Assembly: GCF_000390185.1 (NCBI RefSeq) | Contig: NZ_AQHR01000080.1 | Location: 1-46,713 of the forward strand | DNA length: 46,713 nt | Reading direction: 5' to 3' | Origin: Lunatimonas lonarensis | GTDB lineage: Bacteria > Bacteroidota > Bacteroidia > Cytophagales > Cyclobacteriaceae | Shown: positions 16,807-25,517 of the stretch, in pieces | Layout: every line of letters begins with the position of its first letter | How positions within the stretch are numbered: the stretch's first letter is position 1 | Program-made: the position numbers and the translations under genes | Notes under the pieces: generated by a model | What the model was told of the DNA's origin: nothing | Databases searched by the model: none | The model's input: the letters and a program-made list of their open reading frames with translations, nothing else

Positions 16807-17727
16807 TTAGTATCCCTGGTTTACATCGATCTGATTGGATAATGGCTGATTGCCCCTCCTTCTTCGATGGTTGTCCAGGATTTGGGGAACTGCCGCTTCA
16901 TACATGGTAATACATGCGATGTGAGGGGTAATCATAATCTTCGGATGATTCCAAAAGGGATGGTTTTCCGGAAGGGGTTCTTGCCTAAATACATCCAGCA
17001 GTGCGCCAGACACCCATCCTTCGGACAATGCCTCCATTAGATCTTCTTCGATCAGGTGCTTGCCCCTAGCCACATTTATTAGGTAGGTTCCGGGAGTAAA
17101 CCGGCTAAACAAATCCTTGTTTAAAAAACCCTCTGTTTTTTCAGTAAGAGGCAGTAAGCAGACCACGACATTGACCTTTTCCAAAAATGTATCCAGTTGG
17201 TCACCATAGAAATAGGGATGTCGAAATTCGGGCTTTGGACTGTTGCCATAACCGAATGCCGGTATGCCTATTGCCTTGAGCTTATCCAATACGTCTCCCC
17301 CTAATTGACCCGTCCCCATCACGCCAACCGACACATCAATTTCCGGATCGCTCATATCCCAGGTTCTGGAGATTTTATATTCTTGGTACCTGGTGAATTG
17401 CCGGTGGTAATTTAAAATTCCCATGATGACATAGTTGGTCATGCTATAGGTGAGACGGGGATCTACGATACGCGTTACGGGAACTCCCTCTGGCAAATTT
17501 GGGTCTGCTACGATATGATCAACCCCTGAACCCATAGAGCATATAAGCCTTAGATTAGGGTATTCCATCAAAATTCCATGGGGGTGTTGCCACACAACTA
17601 CCGTTTCTACCTCTTCGGGCCTTGCTATATCCGGATATACTTCCAACTTCAGTGAAGGATCGAGCTTTTGGAATGTTCGAACCCAATCCGACACCTCTTT
17701 AAATGGCGCGACTATTGCTATACTCAT
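16807..17727 (-). CDS. D-isomer-specific 2-hydroxyacid dehydrogenase (glyoxylate/hydroxypyruvate reductase type)
   Basis: An NAD(P)H-dependent reductase of 2-oxoacids, of the GhrA-like short subgroup (306 residues). The nucleotide-binding motif is GTGQLG at 138-143 and the catalytic residues are Arg221 (VARGKHL), Glu250 (FRQEPLP) and His269 (ITPHIA). Glyoxylate or hydroxypyruvate is the likeliest substrate by family, but it cannot be fixed from sequence. First gene of a pair with the Usp gene. A 226-bp intergenic region separates it from the divergent DUF2911 gene and contains a perfect 7-bp inverted repeat. Confidence 0.9.
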   Translation of the reverse strand: MSIAIVAPFKEVSDWVRTFQKLDPSLKLEVYPDIARPEEVETVVVWQHPHGILMEYPNLRLICSMGSGVDHIVADPNLPEGVPVTRIVDPRLTYSMTNYVIMGILNYHRQFTRYQEYKISRTWDMSDPEIDVSVGVMGTGQLGGDVLDKLKAIGIPAFGYGNSPKPEFRHPYFYGDQLDTFLEKVNVVVCLLPLTEKTEGFLNKDLFSRFTPGTYLINVARGKHLIEEDLMEALSEGWVSGALLDVFRQEPLPENHPFWNHPKIMITPHIACITMYEAAVPQILDNHRRRRGNQPLSNQIDVNQGY

Positions 17728-17822
17728 TAAATGATAAGGTCTTTAAATTAACTCTAAAGTTTTATTCAATATAAAAACTAACACCCTCAAAAATCAACCC
17801 CGCAAACGTAAACTTAACTTAC

Positions 17823-17842
17823 TGTTCCATTTTACTGGAACA
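17823..17842. promoter_or_regulatory. Palindromic operator candidate TGTTCCA-N6-TGGAACA
   Basis: A perfect 7-bp inverted repeat with a 6-bp centre, lying in the intergenic region between the dehydrogenase/Usp pair (minus) and the DUF2911 gene (plus). The size fits a binding site for a dimeric helix-turn-helix regulator that could control either or both directions. No T-run follows on either strand within a few bases that would make it a typical terminator. Confidence 0.45.
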
Positions 17843-17953
17843 TGCCTTCTTTTTCTATAACTTTAGCCCGTGGATTTACTCTCGGAAAGCTACGGGTGAA
17901 GGCTTTTTATCTACTAAGTGATTAAGTAAGAACCAATATAATTAATAAACCAT

Positions 17954-18802
17954 ATGTTTACAAAATATTTTCTTTCTCTGACAACTTGCTTTGCCCTATT
18001 TATAACTATCGCGGAGGCCCAAATCCAAATGCCTCAGGCGAGTCCTCCCTCAAAAACAACCCAATTGGTCGGTTTGACGCAAATTTCTTTGGAATATAGC
18101 AGACCTAGTGTCAGAGACAGAAAGATATTTGGTACACTTGTACCTTATGGGGAGGTGTGGCGCACCGGTGCCAATTCAGCGACCACGTTTGAATTTTCCA
18201 CGGATGTTTCCATAGAAGGACGGTCGTTACCAGCGGGTAAATACGCGCTTTACAGTATTCCTGGTAGCTCAACTTGGACCCTTATCTTCTACCGAAACAC
18301 CTCGCTCTGGGGTGCCATTGGCTACGACCCAAAGGACGACGTCTTTCGCATACAAGTACCTCGGCGAAAGCTGAAGAGCTCAGTTGAAACGTTTGAAATT
18401 GGTTTTAACAATATTACTGATACAGGGACTACAATTCGTCTACAGTGGGAAAAATCAGAGGTTTCTTTTCGCATAGAAACGGAAGTAGATGCCATCGTAA
18501 TGAAGCAAATTGAGGATCAAGTGATCAATAAAACACCAAGCAACCCAGGGGTATACTTCCAAGCCGCCACGTATTATTTCAACACCGGCAAAGACTTATC
18601 GAAAGCTCTGGAGTGGGTCACCAAGTCTGTCGAGGCCGATCCCAAATACTGGACAATCCACCTAAAAGCCAAAATTGAACAGAAACTTGGACTGAATGAC
18701 GCCGCGATAAAATCGGCCCAAACAAGTATGGAAATGGCCCGCAAGGAAAACAACCCGGATTATATCCGTCTTAACGAACAGCTTATCAAGTCCATAAAAT
18801 AA
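17954..18802 (+). CDS. DUF2911 domain-containing exported protein
   Basis: A 282-residue protein with a signal peptide (about 1-22, ending AEAQ). Residues about 30-175 match DUF2911: SPPSKTTQLVGLTQISLEYSRP, then VRDRKIFGTLVPYGEVWRTGAN and LPAGKYALYSIPG, a common Bacteroidota periplasmic domain of unknown function. The C-terminal ~90 residues look like TPR helices (YYFNTGKDLSKALEWVTKSVEADP). Monocistronic: preceded by a 226-bp divergent region and followed by a strong terminator. Function unknown. Confidence 0.92.
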   Translation: MFTKYFLSLTTCFALFITIAEAQIQMPQASPPSKTTQLVGLTQISLEYSRPSVRDRKIFGTLVPYGEVWRTGANSATTFEFSTDVSIEGRSLPAGKYALYSIPGSSTWTLIFYRNTSLWGAIGYDPKDDVFRIQVPRRKLKSSVETFEIGFNNITDTGTTIRLQWEKSEVSFRIETEVDAIVMKQIEDQVINKTPSNPGVYFQAATYYFNTGKDLSKALEWVTKSVEADPKYWTIHLKAKIEQKLGLNDAAIKSAQTSMEMARKENNPDYIRLNEQLIKSIK

Positions 18803-18811
18803 GCCGCATGC

Positions 18812-18848
18812 ATTGAGGCTATCGTATCCAGATAGCCTCAATTTTTTT
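18812..18848 (+). terminator. Rho-independent terminator of DUF2911 gene
   Basis: A perfect 12-bp stem (ATTGAGGCTATC / GATAGCCTCAAT) with a 7-nt loop runs straight into seven T residues, 9 bp after the stop codon. On the minus strand there is no matching T-run, so it is directional. Confidence 0.92.
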
Positions 18849-18933
18849 GGCGGCGTACCACGAAACTTCCTAAAGTTGCCTTCTAAGATGCTGCCAGCCA
18901 AACCTTCCCCATCCCACCAAATTGGGATTCACT

Positions 18934-21204
18934 TCATTTCGTTACCAGTTTATAGTGAAGCAGTGGCTTCTCCCCCAGTAGATGTTCAATGAAGTAATCC
19001 CATCGCTTTTTGGTAAAGTAGTCGCCATCCGTCCGGCCAAAACTATGGTTCCTACTTGGCCAAATAAACAGGTCAAAATCCTTCCCTTCCTTTACCAATG
19101 CCTCTATAAACTTAAACGTACCCGAGGGGTTTACGTTTTCGTCCATGGATCCGTGAGCCAAGAGCAATCTTCCCTTTAGGTTGCCGGCGTTTCGGACATT
19201 GGACTGCTCCTCATAAAAATCACCCACAGGATATCCCATATACATTTCTGGCCACCAGGCCTTTTCCATCCGTTGATCGTGATTTCCTGCAGAAGAAACC
19301 CCAACCTTAAAAAAGTCGGGATGGAGTAACATCGCTCGGGCTGCATCGTACCCGCCTGCAGAATGTCCGAAGATTCCTACCCGATCCAAGTCCAGGAAAG
19401 TATGTTTTGCCGCAAGTTGACGAATGGCCAGTACATGGTCCGTGGTTCCGTCGCCCAAGTTTCGATAAGAAGCATCCTGAAATTTCTTGGATCTACCGGC
19501 TGTACCTAGGCCATCTACCGTAACAACCACAAACCCAAGCTCTGCTAAGGATTGTTGAAGCCCTAAAAGCGCCCCTTTAAAAGTCTTGGGGGTAATGGCC
19601 GTATGGGGACCGGTATAGCTATAGTTTACAACGGGATATTTTTTTGCAGGATCAAAATCAGAGGGTATATGGTAGATACCAAATAAATGGGTTTCACCGT
19701 CTTTTGCCATCGCCGTAAATTCTCTTGGCGATTTATAGCCACGCGAATATACATGGGAAGCATCTGCTTCGGACACCTTCATCCACTTAGACCCATCTTC
19801 CAGCCGTCTAACCTCGGATTGCGTTGGCTGATCTACAGTGGAAAAATTGGTGACAAAATACCTTGAATCAGGAGAAAGCGAAACCTCATGATACGCATTT
19901 TCTTCAGTTAGAAGCTTCAATCCTGACCCGTTCATATTCACTTTGTAAAGATGCGGATAGTAAGGATTTCGTCCCCATTCCTTACCTGAAGCCATAAAGT
20001 AGACAAGGTCCCCTTCACTGTCTACGTGAACCACATCTGTGACCGGGTACTCTCCGGAGGTTATCTGTTGGAGTTGTCTGCCACTTTGCCAGTCATAAAG
20101 GTATAGATGTCGCCAACCCGATTTTTCCGAACCGAGCAAAAACCGATCCTGACCAATTTTTCTGAAGAAATGCTGGTAATCTATATGGGTATCCTGCTTC
20201 TCGGTATGTACGATCCTCGTTTTCCCGCTCATTACATCCACCTCTATAACATCATACCGTTTAAATCCACGATGATAAAATATTCCGTAGATAGTGCCTC
20301 CCTTGGAATCCCAGCGCAACTGCGCAGGCATGAAATGGGGACTTTTTAAATGGGGCAAAACGGTTTTTTGGCCTGACTCGAGGTCAAAAACTACTGGAAT
20401 TTCATAGACAACCGTGGTATCCCCCGGCGAACCTCTAAAATACCCATACAGCTCGGGACGATATCGGTCGTCTTGGCTATAGTCCAGCAGGAACATCTTT
20501 TCTGCCAGCCGAGTATCGTGGAGTCCAGTGAGAATTTTCTTTGAATCCGGCGACCAAACCGCGTGAAAATTTTCAGGCCTTATCCCCTGCTCGCCTTTCA
20601 TCAGATCGCTCCACCCGTATCGGTTGGCATAGCTAAGTTCTTTCGTTCCATCAGAGCTCAATCTCCTTTCCACTCCTGTCCCTACATCCCGAACGTAAAG
20701 ATTGTAATCCTTCGAAAACGCCTCCCAACGACCATCGGGTGAAAGGATAGTGCCGGAGGAAACCTTGGGCTCTTCAGTCTTTTCCAAGGCATCCGTATCG
20801 GGATCGTAGCTCCACCGGTGACCCCTCCAGCTAAATTCAATCAAACCATCGTTGCCGGGCTGAATACGGCTAAACGGCAAATCATCCGAACTAATTTCCT
20901 CGCCCGAAGCTTCCGCTAAGCGATGGGCCAACTTATTGTGGTCAAAAGCTTCTCGGGTTGTTTTTTCGGATATGGTTGTCACGAAAAAACGCTTTCCTTC
21001 CTCGGTTTGGGTTACATGCCAAAATGCGGCAGAATCCCGCAACCAATTGGGTGAGACTTCCATATGGAACACCTGCTTTTGAAGATTTCCGCTCAAAAAA
21101 TAGGAAGCCTTACGGTAGGTTTCTTCTGTCACCTGTGCCTGAACGGTCAGTGCAATACACAGCAGAATAGGAACGCCAAAGAAGGCAGGGATGAGCCTTT
21201 GCAT
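18934..21204 (-). CDS. S9 family peptidase (dipeptidyl peptidase IV-like)
   Basis: A 756-residue exported serine exopeptidase of the prolyl-oligopeptidase family. It has a signal peptide (about 1-23, ending VQAQ), a DPP-IV-type beta-propeller (about 60-480; FSRIQPGNDGLIEFSWRGH, WSPDSKKILTG) and an alpha/beta hydrolase domain with triad Ser615 (GHSAGGYDA), Asp688 (HGSMDENVN) and His720 (SRNHSFGR). The nucleophile motif is GHSAGG where most DPP-IV enzymes have GWSYGG, so substrate preference may differ. It lies 14 bp after the FAH-family gene on the same strand. Likely role: peptide breakdown in the periplasm. Confidence 0.94.
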   Translation of the reverse strand: MQRLIPAFFGVPILLCIALTVQAQVTEETYRKASYFLSGNLQKQVFHMEVSPNWLRDSAAFWHVTQTEEGKRFFVTTISEKTTREAFDHNKLAHRLAEASGEEISSDDLPFSRIQPGNDGLIEFSWRGHRWSYDPDTDALEKTEEPKVSSGTILSPDGRWEAFSKDYNLYVRDVGTGVERRLSSDGTKELSYANRYGWSDLMKGEQGIRPENFHAVWSPDSKKILTGLHDTRLAEKMFLLDYSQDDRYRPELYGYFRGSPGDTTVVYEIPVVFDLESGQKTVLPHLKSPHFMPAQLRWDSKGGTIYGIFYHRGFKRYDVIEVDVMSGKTRIVHTEKQDTHIDYQHFFRKIGQDRFLLGSEKSGWRHLYLYDWQSGRQLQQITSGEYPVTDVVHVDSEGDLVYFMASGKEWGRNPYYPHLYKVNMNGSGLKLLTEENAYHEVSLSPDSRYFVTNFSTVDQPTQSEVRRLEDGSKWMKVSEADASHVYSRGYKSPREFTAMAKDGETHLFGIYHIPSDFDPAKKYPVVNYSYTGPHTAITPKTFKGALLGLQQSLAELGFVVVTVDGLGTAGRSKKFQDASYRNLGDGTTDHVLAIRQLAAKHTFLDLDRVGIFGHSAGGYDAARAMLLHPDFFKVGVSSAGNHDQRMEKAWWPEMYMGYPVGDFYEEQSNVRNAGNLKGRLLLAHGSMDENVNPSGTFKFIEALVKEGKDFDLFIWPSRNHSFGRTDGDYFTKKRWDYFIEHLLGEKPLLHYKLVTK

Positions 21205-21218
21205 TTTTCTGTGATTTG

Positions 21219-22058
21219 TTACTCAACGGTGTTGGTCAGCGTACCTATCCCTTCTACTGAAATATTGATTTCATCACCGCTTCTCAGCGTAAAGCTACTG
21301 TCCGGGACAATACCCGTCCCCGTCATAAGTAGGGCTCCGTGTGGAAAAGAATACTCCAAAAACAAATACCTTACCAAGTCGTCAAATTTCCGCTTGATTT
21401 GGGAAATGGAAATAGAATCCTCAAAGACAACACCCGAATCCCGAACAATCTTTAGGGTTATTTGGGTACTTTGGGAAAGTGGTTCTTCGGTAACCAAGAT
21501 GCAGGGACCAACGGCAGCCGATTTATCGTAAATCTTTGCTTGGGGTAGGTAAAGCGGGTTTTCGCCTTCTATACTTCTTGAACTCATATCATTTCCAATG
21601 GTATAACCCACGATCTTTCCCGAAGATGTTACAAGCAGCGTTAGTTCGGGTTCAGGGACGTCCCAAGTGGAGTCTTTGCGGATGCGGACTTTCTCACCGT
21701 GCCCTACCGCCCGGTGCCCAAGGGCCTTCAGAAATAACTCCGGCCTATCCGCATGATAAACCAGCTCATAAAAGGTGGCACCTCCGCTATCCTTACTTTC
21801 TTCCTGGCGTCCAAGTTTGCTCCGGTAATAGGTGACCCCGCTCGCCCAGATTTCCTGGTTCTTTACAGGTGCCAAAAGCTGCATCGACGAAACTTCAGTC
21901 CCCTCTTCCATCGGATTGGCCTCCAAAATATCTTGTTTGAGCTTTTTGTACAGGTTGTCATCATTGACATAGGTATCCCAATCAGCTGAAGTATTGATCG
22001 GGAAATAGTATCCAGCCTGCTCGGCAATGATTCCTTTTGTAGTTCGATATAGTTTCAT
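21219..22058 (-). CDS. FAH-family enzyme, probable 2-keto-3-deoxy-sugar-acid dehydratase
   Basis: A 279-residue cytoplasmic protein of the fumarylacetoacetate hydrolase family. The FAH core is seen as IWASGVTYYRSKLGRQEES, RPELFLKALGHRAVG, STWDVPEPELTLLV (metal-binding acidic residues), GYTIGNDMSSRSIEGENP and LPQAKIYDKS. These phrases resemble the subgroup that dehydrates 2-keto-3-deoxy-D-pentonates in oxidative pentose pathways (KdaD/XylX type), which fits neighbours for 2-keto-3-deoxy sugar acids; this subgroup call is from memory and context. I use the ATG at 22058 rather than the one 21 nt upstream. Gap to the permease gene 193 bp, with hairpins; gap to the peptidase 14 bp. Confidence 0.82.
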   Translation of the reverse strand: MKLYRTTKGIIAEQAGYYFPINTSADWDTYVNDDNLYKKLKQDILEANPMEEGTEVSSMQLLAPVKNQEIWASGVTYYRSKLGRQEESKDSGGATFYELVYHADRPELFLKALGHRAVGHGEKVRIRKDSTWDVPEPELTLLVTSSGKIVGYTIGNDMSSRSIEGENPLYLPQAKIYDKSAAVGPCILVTEEPLSQSTQITLKIVRDSGVVFEDSISISQIKRKFDDLVRYLFLEYSFPHGALLMTGTGIVPDSSFTLRSGDEINISVEGIGTLTNTVE

Positions 22059-22092
22059 GTTTCTATGGTTGATTTTCAATGGTTACAACTTA

Positions 22093-22155
22093 TCCCTGGA
22101 TATCGGGATGCCTGCCTATAGATCGGCAGACAGGGAATCCCTGCCCTCTGGCAGG
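22093..22155. repeat. Cluster of short palindromes (REP-like)
   Basis: Several hairpins are packed into 63 bp: an outer pair TCCCTG (22093-22098) / CAGGGA (22131-22136), inside it CTGCC (22112-22116) / GGCAG (22125-22129), then a perfect CCTGCC-CTCT-GGCAGG (22140-22155). Both units share CCTGCC...GGCAG. This resembles dispersed extragenic palindromes; it may also shape mRNA decay between the permease and the FAH gene. Confidence 0.5.
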
Positions 22156-22251
22156 TCGCATAGCACACAATCGTCTCATTATTTGCCGCTTTCGTCTTGC
22201 CTGTCCTCCCTTGGTAGGCTCAATTTCACCGGATTTCACCATTTGGAATAC

Positions 22252-23613
22252 CTAGTTTATGATCAAGGTCAATAATAAAACGATCAAAAAACCACTTACG
22301 GAAATTATAGTTTCCATGACAGTCCAAGTCTGTAGTGTTTGCTTTTCGGAAATATCGAGGTATTTCTTTACCAACCAAAACCCGCTGTCATTCACGTGGG
22401 ACAGAATACAGGAACCAGAGGCAATGGCTATGCCGATGAGGGCCTTCATGGGCTCCGAATAATCCATTCCCATCAATACGGGTGCCATCATACCACCTGC
22501 TGTCACCATGGCTACGGTTGCGGATCCCTGTATTACCCGGATAATAACTGCTATGATGTAGGCCATCACCACTGGCGCAACGTTGTAATTAATGAAAACT
22601 TGGGCCAAGGCCTCTCCTGCTCCACTTTCCACCAGTATTTGTTTGAACATCCCCCCTGCGCCGGTGATCACAATAATCAGGCCTGCGGGGGCAAGGGCTT
22701 TGTCAGAAAACTCAAGCAATTGCTTTGCTTTGTAGCCCTTTTTGAATCCCAAAAAATAAGAAGCTATCAGCGTAGCGATGGTAAGCGCCATGAAGGGATG
22801 CCCTACAAACTGAGCCAGTGCCACTAGGAAATGCCGGCTATCCAAATAATCCAAACCAACCAACATGCTGCTGGTCGTAGCCACTAGAATGAGTACCAAA
22901 GGAAGCGTAATGACAAAGGCAATCATCAAAAAATCACTTTTACGTGGTTCTTGGGTATCTTCCTTAAATTCTATATGGGATGGTACGGGTACATGGATTT
23001 TTTGGGAAATATACTTTCCAAACAGGGGGCCTGCTATAATCGAACAGGGCAAGCCAACCACGATGCCAAAAATGATCATCCAGCCCAAGTTGGCATCAAT
23101 GATCTCAGCGACAGCCACTGGCCCGGGAGTAGGTGGAATGAATGCATGGGTAACCGCCATGCCAGCAAGCAAAGGGATGGCGTAGTGAAGCAAGGACAGT
23201 CCCGACCGCTTCGTAAGGGCATAAATCAGGGGAATCAAAATGATAAAACCCACATCTAGAAACACCGGAATTGACACGATGAAACCTGTTAGCATCAGTG
23301 CCCAAGTCGTTCTCTTTTCCCCAAAACCCTTCATAATATAAAAGGCAAGCGTTTGGGCACCACCGGAGACCTCCAATAGCTTCCCTAAAATAGCTCCAAG
23401 GCCTACTACAATGGTGATAAAACCCAAAATGTCCCCCATCCCTTTTTGAAGGTTGGCGATTAGGGCCATAAAGGGCATACCTGACGCCAGACCTACGAAA
23501 GTACTGGCAAGTAATAGGGAAATAAAGGCATGTACTTTCACCTTCATCACCAGCACCAACAGCAAAAGAATCGAAAGGGATGTGATGATGAAAAGATAAA
23601 GCGTTTGATCCAT
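22252..23613 (-). CDS. GntP-family gluconate:H+ symporter
   Basis: A 453-residue inner-membrane permease with about twelve hydrophobic helices. It fits the gluconate permease family in length and in segments such as ITIVVGLGAILGKLLEVSGG, FVIGLPVFLDVGFIILIPL-type helix 4, AVTHAFIPPTPGPVAVAE and the C-terminal IIRVIQGSATVAMVTAGGMM with ASGSCILSHVNDSGFWLVK. It should import gluconate or a related aldonate with protons. It lies 43 bp downstream of the aldolase gene, so it probably feeds the same pathway. The exact substrate (gluconate, galactonate, a deoxy-acid or glycerate) is not settled by sequence. Confidence 0.93.
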   Translation of the reverse strand: MDQTLYLFIITSLSILLLLVLVMKVKVHAFISLLLASTFVGLASGMPFMALIANLQKGMGDILGFITIVVGLGAILGKLLEVSGGAQTLAFYIMKGFGEKRTTWALMLTGFIVSIPVFLDVGFIILIPLIYALTKRSGLSLLHYAIPLLAGMAVTHAFIPPTPGPVAVAEIIDANLGWMIIFGIVVGLPCSIIAGPLFGKYISQKIHVPVPSHIEFKEDTQEPRKSDFLMIAFVITLPLVLILVATTSSMLVGLDYLDSRHFLVALAQFVGHPFMALTIATLIASYFLGFKKGYKAKQLLEFSDKALAPAGLIIVITGAGGMFKQILVESGAGEALAQVFINYNVAPVVMAYIIAVIIRVIQGSATVAMVTAGGMMAPVLMGMDYSEPMKALIGIAIASGSCILSHVNDSGFWLVKKYLDISEKQTLQTWTVMETIISVSGFLIVLLLTLIIN

Positions 23614-23656
23614 GAGTGGGTTAGGGTTTACCGAAACTGAATTAAGGTGAGCGTGT

Positions 23657-24301
23657 TTAGAGGGTTACTTTGTTGTACATCCTGACAAAATTCGACATTA
23701 GCTTTTCCAACCCCTTCCAATCCTTCTCCAAGACAAGATTTTTCGGGGTCAGTCCAGTGCCAAGTCCCACACCTGACGCACCTGCTTTGAAGTAATCCCC
23801 CAAATTTTCCAACGTCACCCCTCCCGTGGGCATCAGCTTGATTTCATTAAGTGGGGCCAGAACATCCTTGATATAGGTAGGACCCAAGGTACCGGCAGGA
23901 AAAACCTTAACCATCGTAGCTCCCATTTGCCAGGCACGGTAGATCTCGGTGGGCGTGTAGGCTCCCGGGAAAACGGGAATTTTATGGATTACACAGTAAT
24001 TTACGACATCATCGTCAGAGATGGGCATAACAATAAATTGTGCACCTGCGTCCAATGCCTGGTGCATCTCGTTTAGGTTGCAAACGGTGCCGGCTCCTAT
24101 ATTCAATCTATCTCCATAGGTATCGACCATTTTTCGTATAGACGCCAAAGCCCCTGGAGAATTGAAGGTAATTTCCATGGTGGAAATACCCGCCTTGATC
24201 ATACATTTGGCGATCTCTTCCAAACTCTCGGTGGGCATATTTCGAAGAATACCCACAAGGGGCATTTTGTTAAAAGCTTCCCAGGAAAATGCTTCTCTCA
24301 T
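23657..24301 (-). CDS. eda: 2-keto-3-deoxy-6-phosphogluconate / 4-hydroxy-2-oxoglutarate aldolase
   Basis: A class I aldolase that cleaves KDPG-type compounds to pyruvate and glyceraldehyde 3-phosphate. The 214-residue barrel has the catalytic Glu43 (TMEITFNSPG), the GAGTV turn at 69-73, PGAYTPTEI, and the Schiff-base Lys132 in MVKVFPAG, with PTGGV near 158. The start at 24301 lies 32 bp inside the upstream kinase gene; an ATG at 24265 would avoid the overlap but removes the N-terminal FSWEAFNKM helix. Next to a 2-keto-3-deoxy-galactonate-type kinase, it may act on the galacto epimer. Confidence 0.94.
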   Translation of the reverse strand: MREAFSWEAFNKMPLVGILRNMPTESLEEIAKCMIKAGISTMEITFNSPGALASIRKMVDTYGDRLNIGAGTVCNLNEMHQALDAGAQFIVMPISDDDVVNYCVIHKIPVFPGAYTPTEIYRAWQMGATMVKVFPAGTLGPTYIKDVLAPLNEIKLMPTGGVTLENLGDYFKAGASGVGLGTGLTPKNLVLEKDWKGLEKLMSNFVRMYNKVTL

Positions 24302-25274
24302 GGTTCATATTTTGATTGAATACTTTGAATTGACCGGAGACAACTGATTTTTCCACCATTTCCTTTGAAATGATAATGGACGGAATACCAAGGATCTCAA
24401 ATGCCATCCTATATGGATTGAAGACATTGGAGGTGCTACAGAGGTAAATGGGTATATCGGCTTCTGTCTCGAGGCTTTTTAATTCACTCCCAATTAGCAC
24501 CCCACTTAGGTAATGGAAATTTTGCGAAGGCGTATACACACCGAACAAATCTTGCGTGCGAACTTTAAAAAGACGGGACAATAATGGTCTATTGAAACCG
24601 TCTTGTACGCCTGAAGTGAATGCCCTGACGTGGTCGGGATTTTCCGTATCCTCATTAGGAGAAATACTTGCGCCCAAAATACTGTGACGACCCAACACCT
24701 CAAACAATTCGCCGGTAAGAAAAGTGGTAAAATCAACAATCTGGCTGTTTTTAACCCATATATGTTTGGAGTGAGTGCCGGGTAGAACAAACAGCCCATC
24801 TCCGGAAAACGCTTTGTAATCCTGGATAATCCCGATAAGTTGGGTCTCCTCCCCTCGCATCACATCCCGTTCATTCTTCAGACCCGACAATAAAATCAGT
24901 GAATTGGGAAAATCATCGGTCACTCCCATGAAATCCATGAAGAGATTTTTACCCGAGGTATTGAAAGGGAGGAGCGCAAAAGGGAGTTCTTTTAATCCAA
25001 TGCTGGATGAAGCCATCCCTGAACAGATAATTAGCAAGCCGGCAAGTTCCTCTTTGGCCAATCCCTGCAGTTCCCTGAGTCCGTCGGCCAGCACCGCTTT
25101 AAAATACTCAAGCCTAGAAACGCCATCAGTCAATCCTCCATCCAGAAACATCCGATTAACCTTTGCAACGCCCATCTCCTTCGACATCTCAGCCAGTACG
25201 CTTAGATCAGACGCATCGACCAACTTTAGGCGAAAGGACGTAGTACCCCAATCACAACTTATAAATTTCAACAT
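24270..25274 (-). CDS. dgoK: 2-dehydro-3-deoxygalactonokinase
   Basis: Phosphorylates 2-keto-3-deoxy-galactonate (KDGal) with ATP, the second step of the De Ley-Doudoroff galactonate pathway. The 334-residue protein has the family's N-terminus ISCDWGTTSFRLKLVDA, GLLIICSGMASSSIGLKELP, RGEETQLIG, and VLPGTHSKHIWVKN, the nucleotide- and substrate-contacting segments. It overlaps the aldolase gene by 32 bp and is the first gene of the sugar-acid cluster, 243 bp from the terminator region of the phospholipase gene. A galactonate dehydratase and a regulator are not present in the window. Confidence 0.92.
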   Translation of the reverse strand: MLKFISCDWGTTSFRLKLVDASDLSVLAEMSKEMGVAKVNRMFLDGGLTDGVSRLEYFKAVLADGLRELQGLAKEELAGLLIICSGMASSSIGLKELPFALLPFNTSGKNLFMDFMGVTDDFPNSLILLSGLKNERDVMRGEETQLIGIIQDYKAFSGDGLFVLPGTHSKHIWVKNSQIVDFTTFLTGELFEVLGRHSILGASISPNEDTENPDHVRAFTSGVQDGFNRPLLSRLFKVRTQDLFGVYTPSQNFHYLSGVLIGSELKSLETEADIPIYLCSTSNVFNPYRMAFEILGIPSIIISKEMVEKSVVSGQFKVFNQNMNHERSIFLGSF

Positions 25275-25437
25275 AGATTTACATGCATCTACAACGTACC
25301 GTCTCCATTCGCAACTTCTTCATTCTCCCATTCGCTCCGAAGGGACTGTTCAGAAAAAAATGGAGGCTGGACAATCCACCGCCCCCAATCACCATTAAAG
25401 ATAGATATATTAGGCGGGTAAAATAATTCAACTTATC

Positions 25438-25483
25438 AAAAAAATAAAAAAATCCACCACTTCAATGACCGAAATGGTGGATT
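25438..25483 (-). terminator. Rho-independent terminator of phospholipase C gene
   Basis: A perfect 9-bp stem (AATCCACCA 25451-25459 / TGGTGGATT 25475-25483), extendable inside the loop, is followed on the minus strand by two T7 tracts split by one A. It lies 34 bp after the phospholipase stop and ends the susC-susD-plc transcript before dgoK. Confidence 0.92.
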
Positions 25484-25517
25484 CATAATGGAACCGTATG
25501 GACCAATCGCTTTATTA

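Noticed and set aside
18911-18928. ATCCCA-CCAAAT-TGGGAT hairpin after the S9 peptidase gene
   Set aside because: The stem is only 6 bp and no T-run follows on the minus strand, so it is not a convincing terminator.
23657-24265. Alternative eda start at 24265, avoiding overlap with dgoK
   Set aside because: It would delete the N-terminal FSWEAFNKM helix that fits the family; overlapping starts are common in this window.
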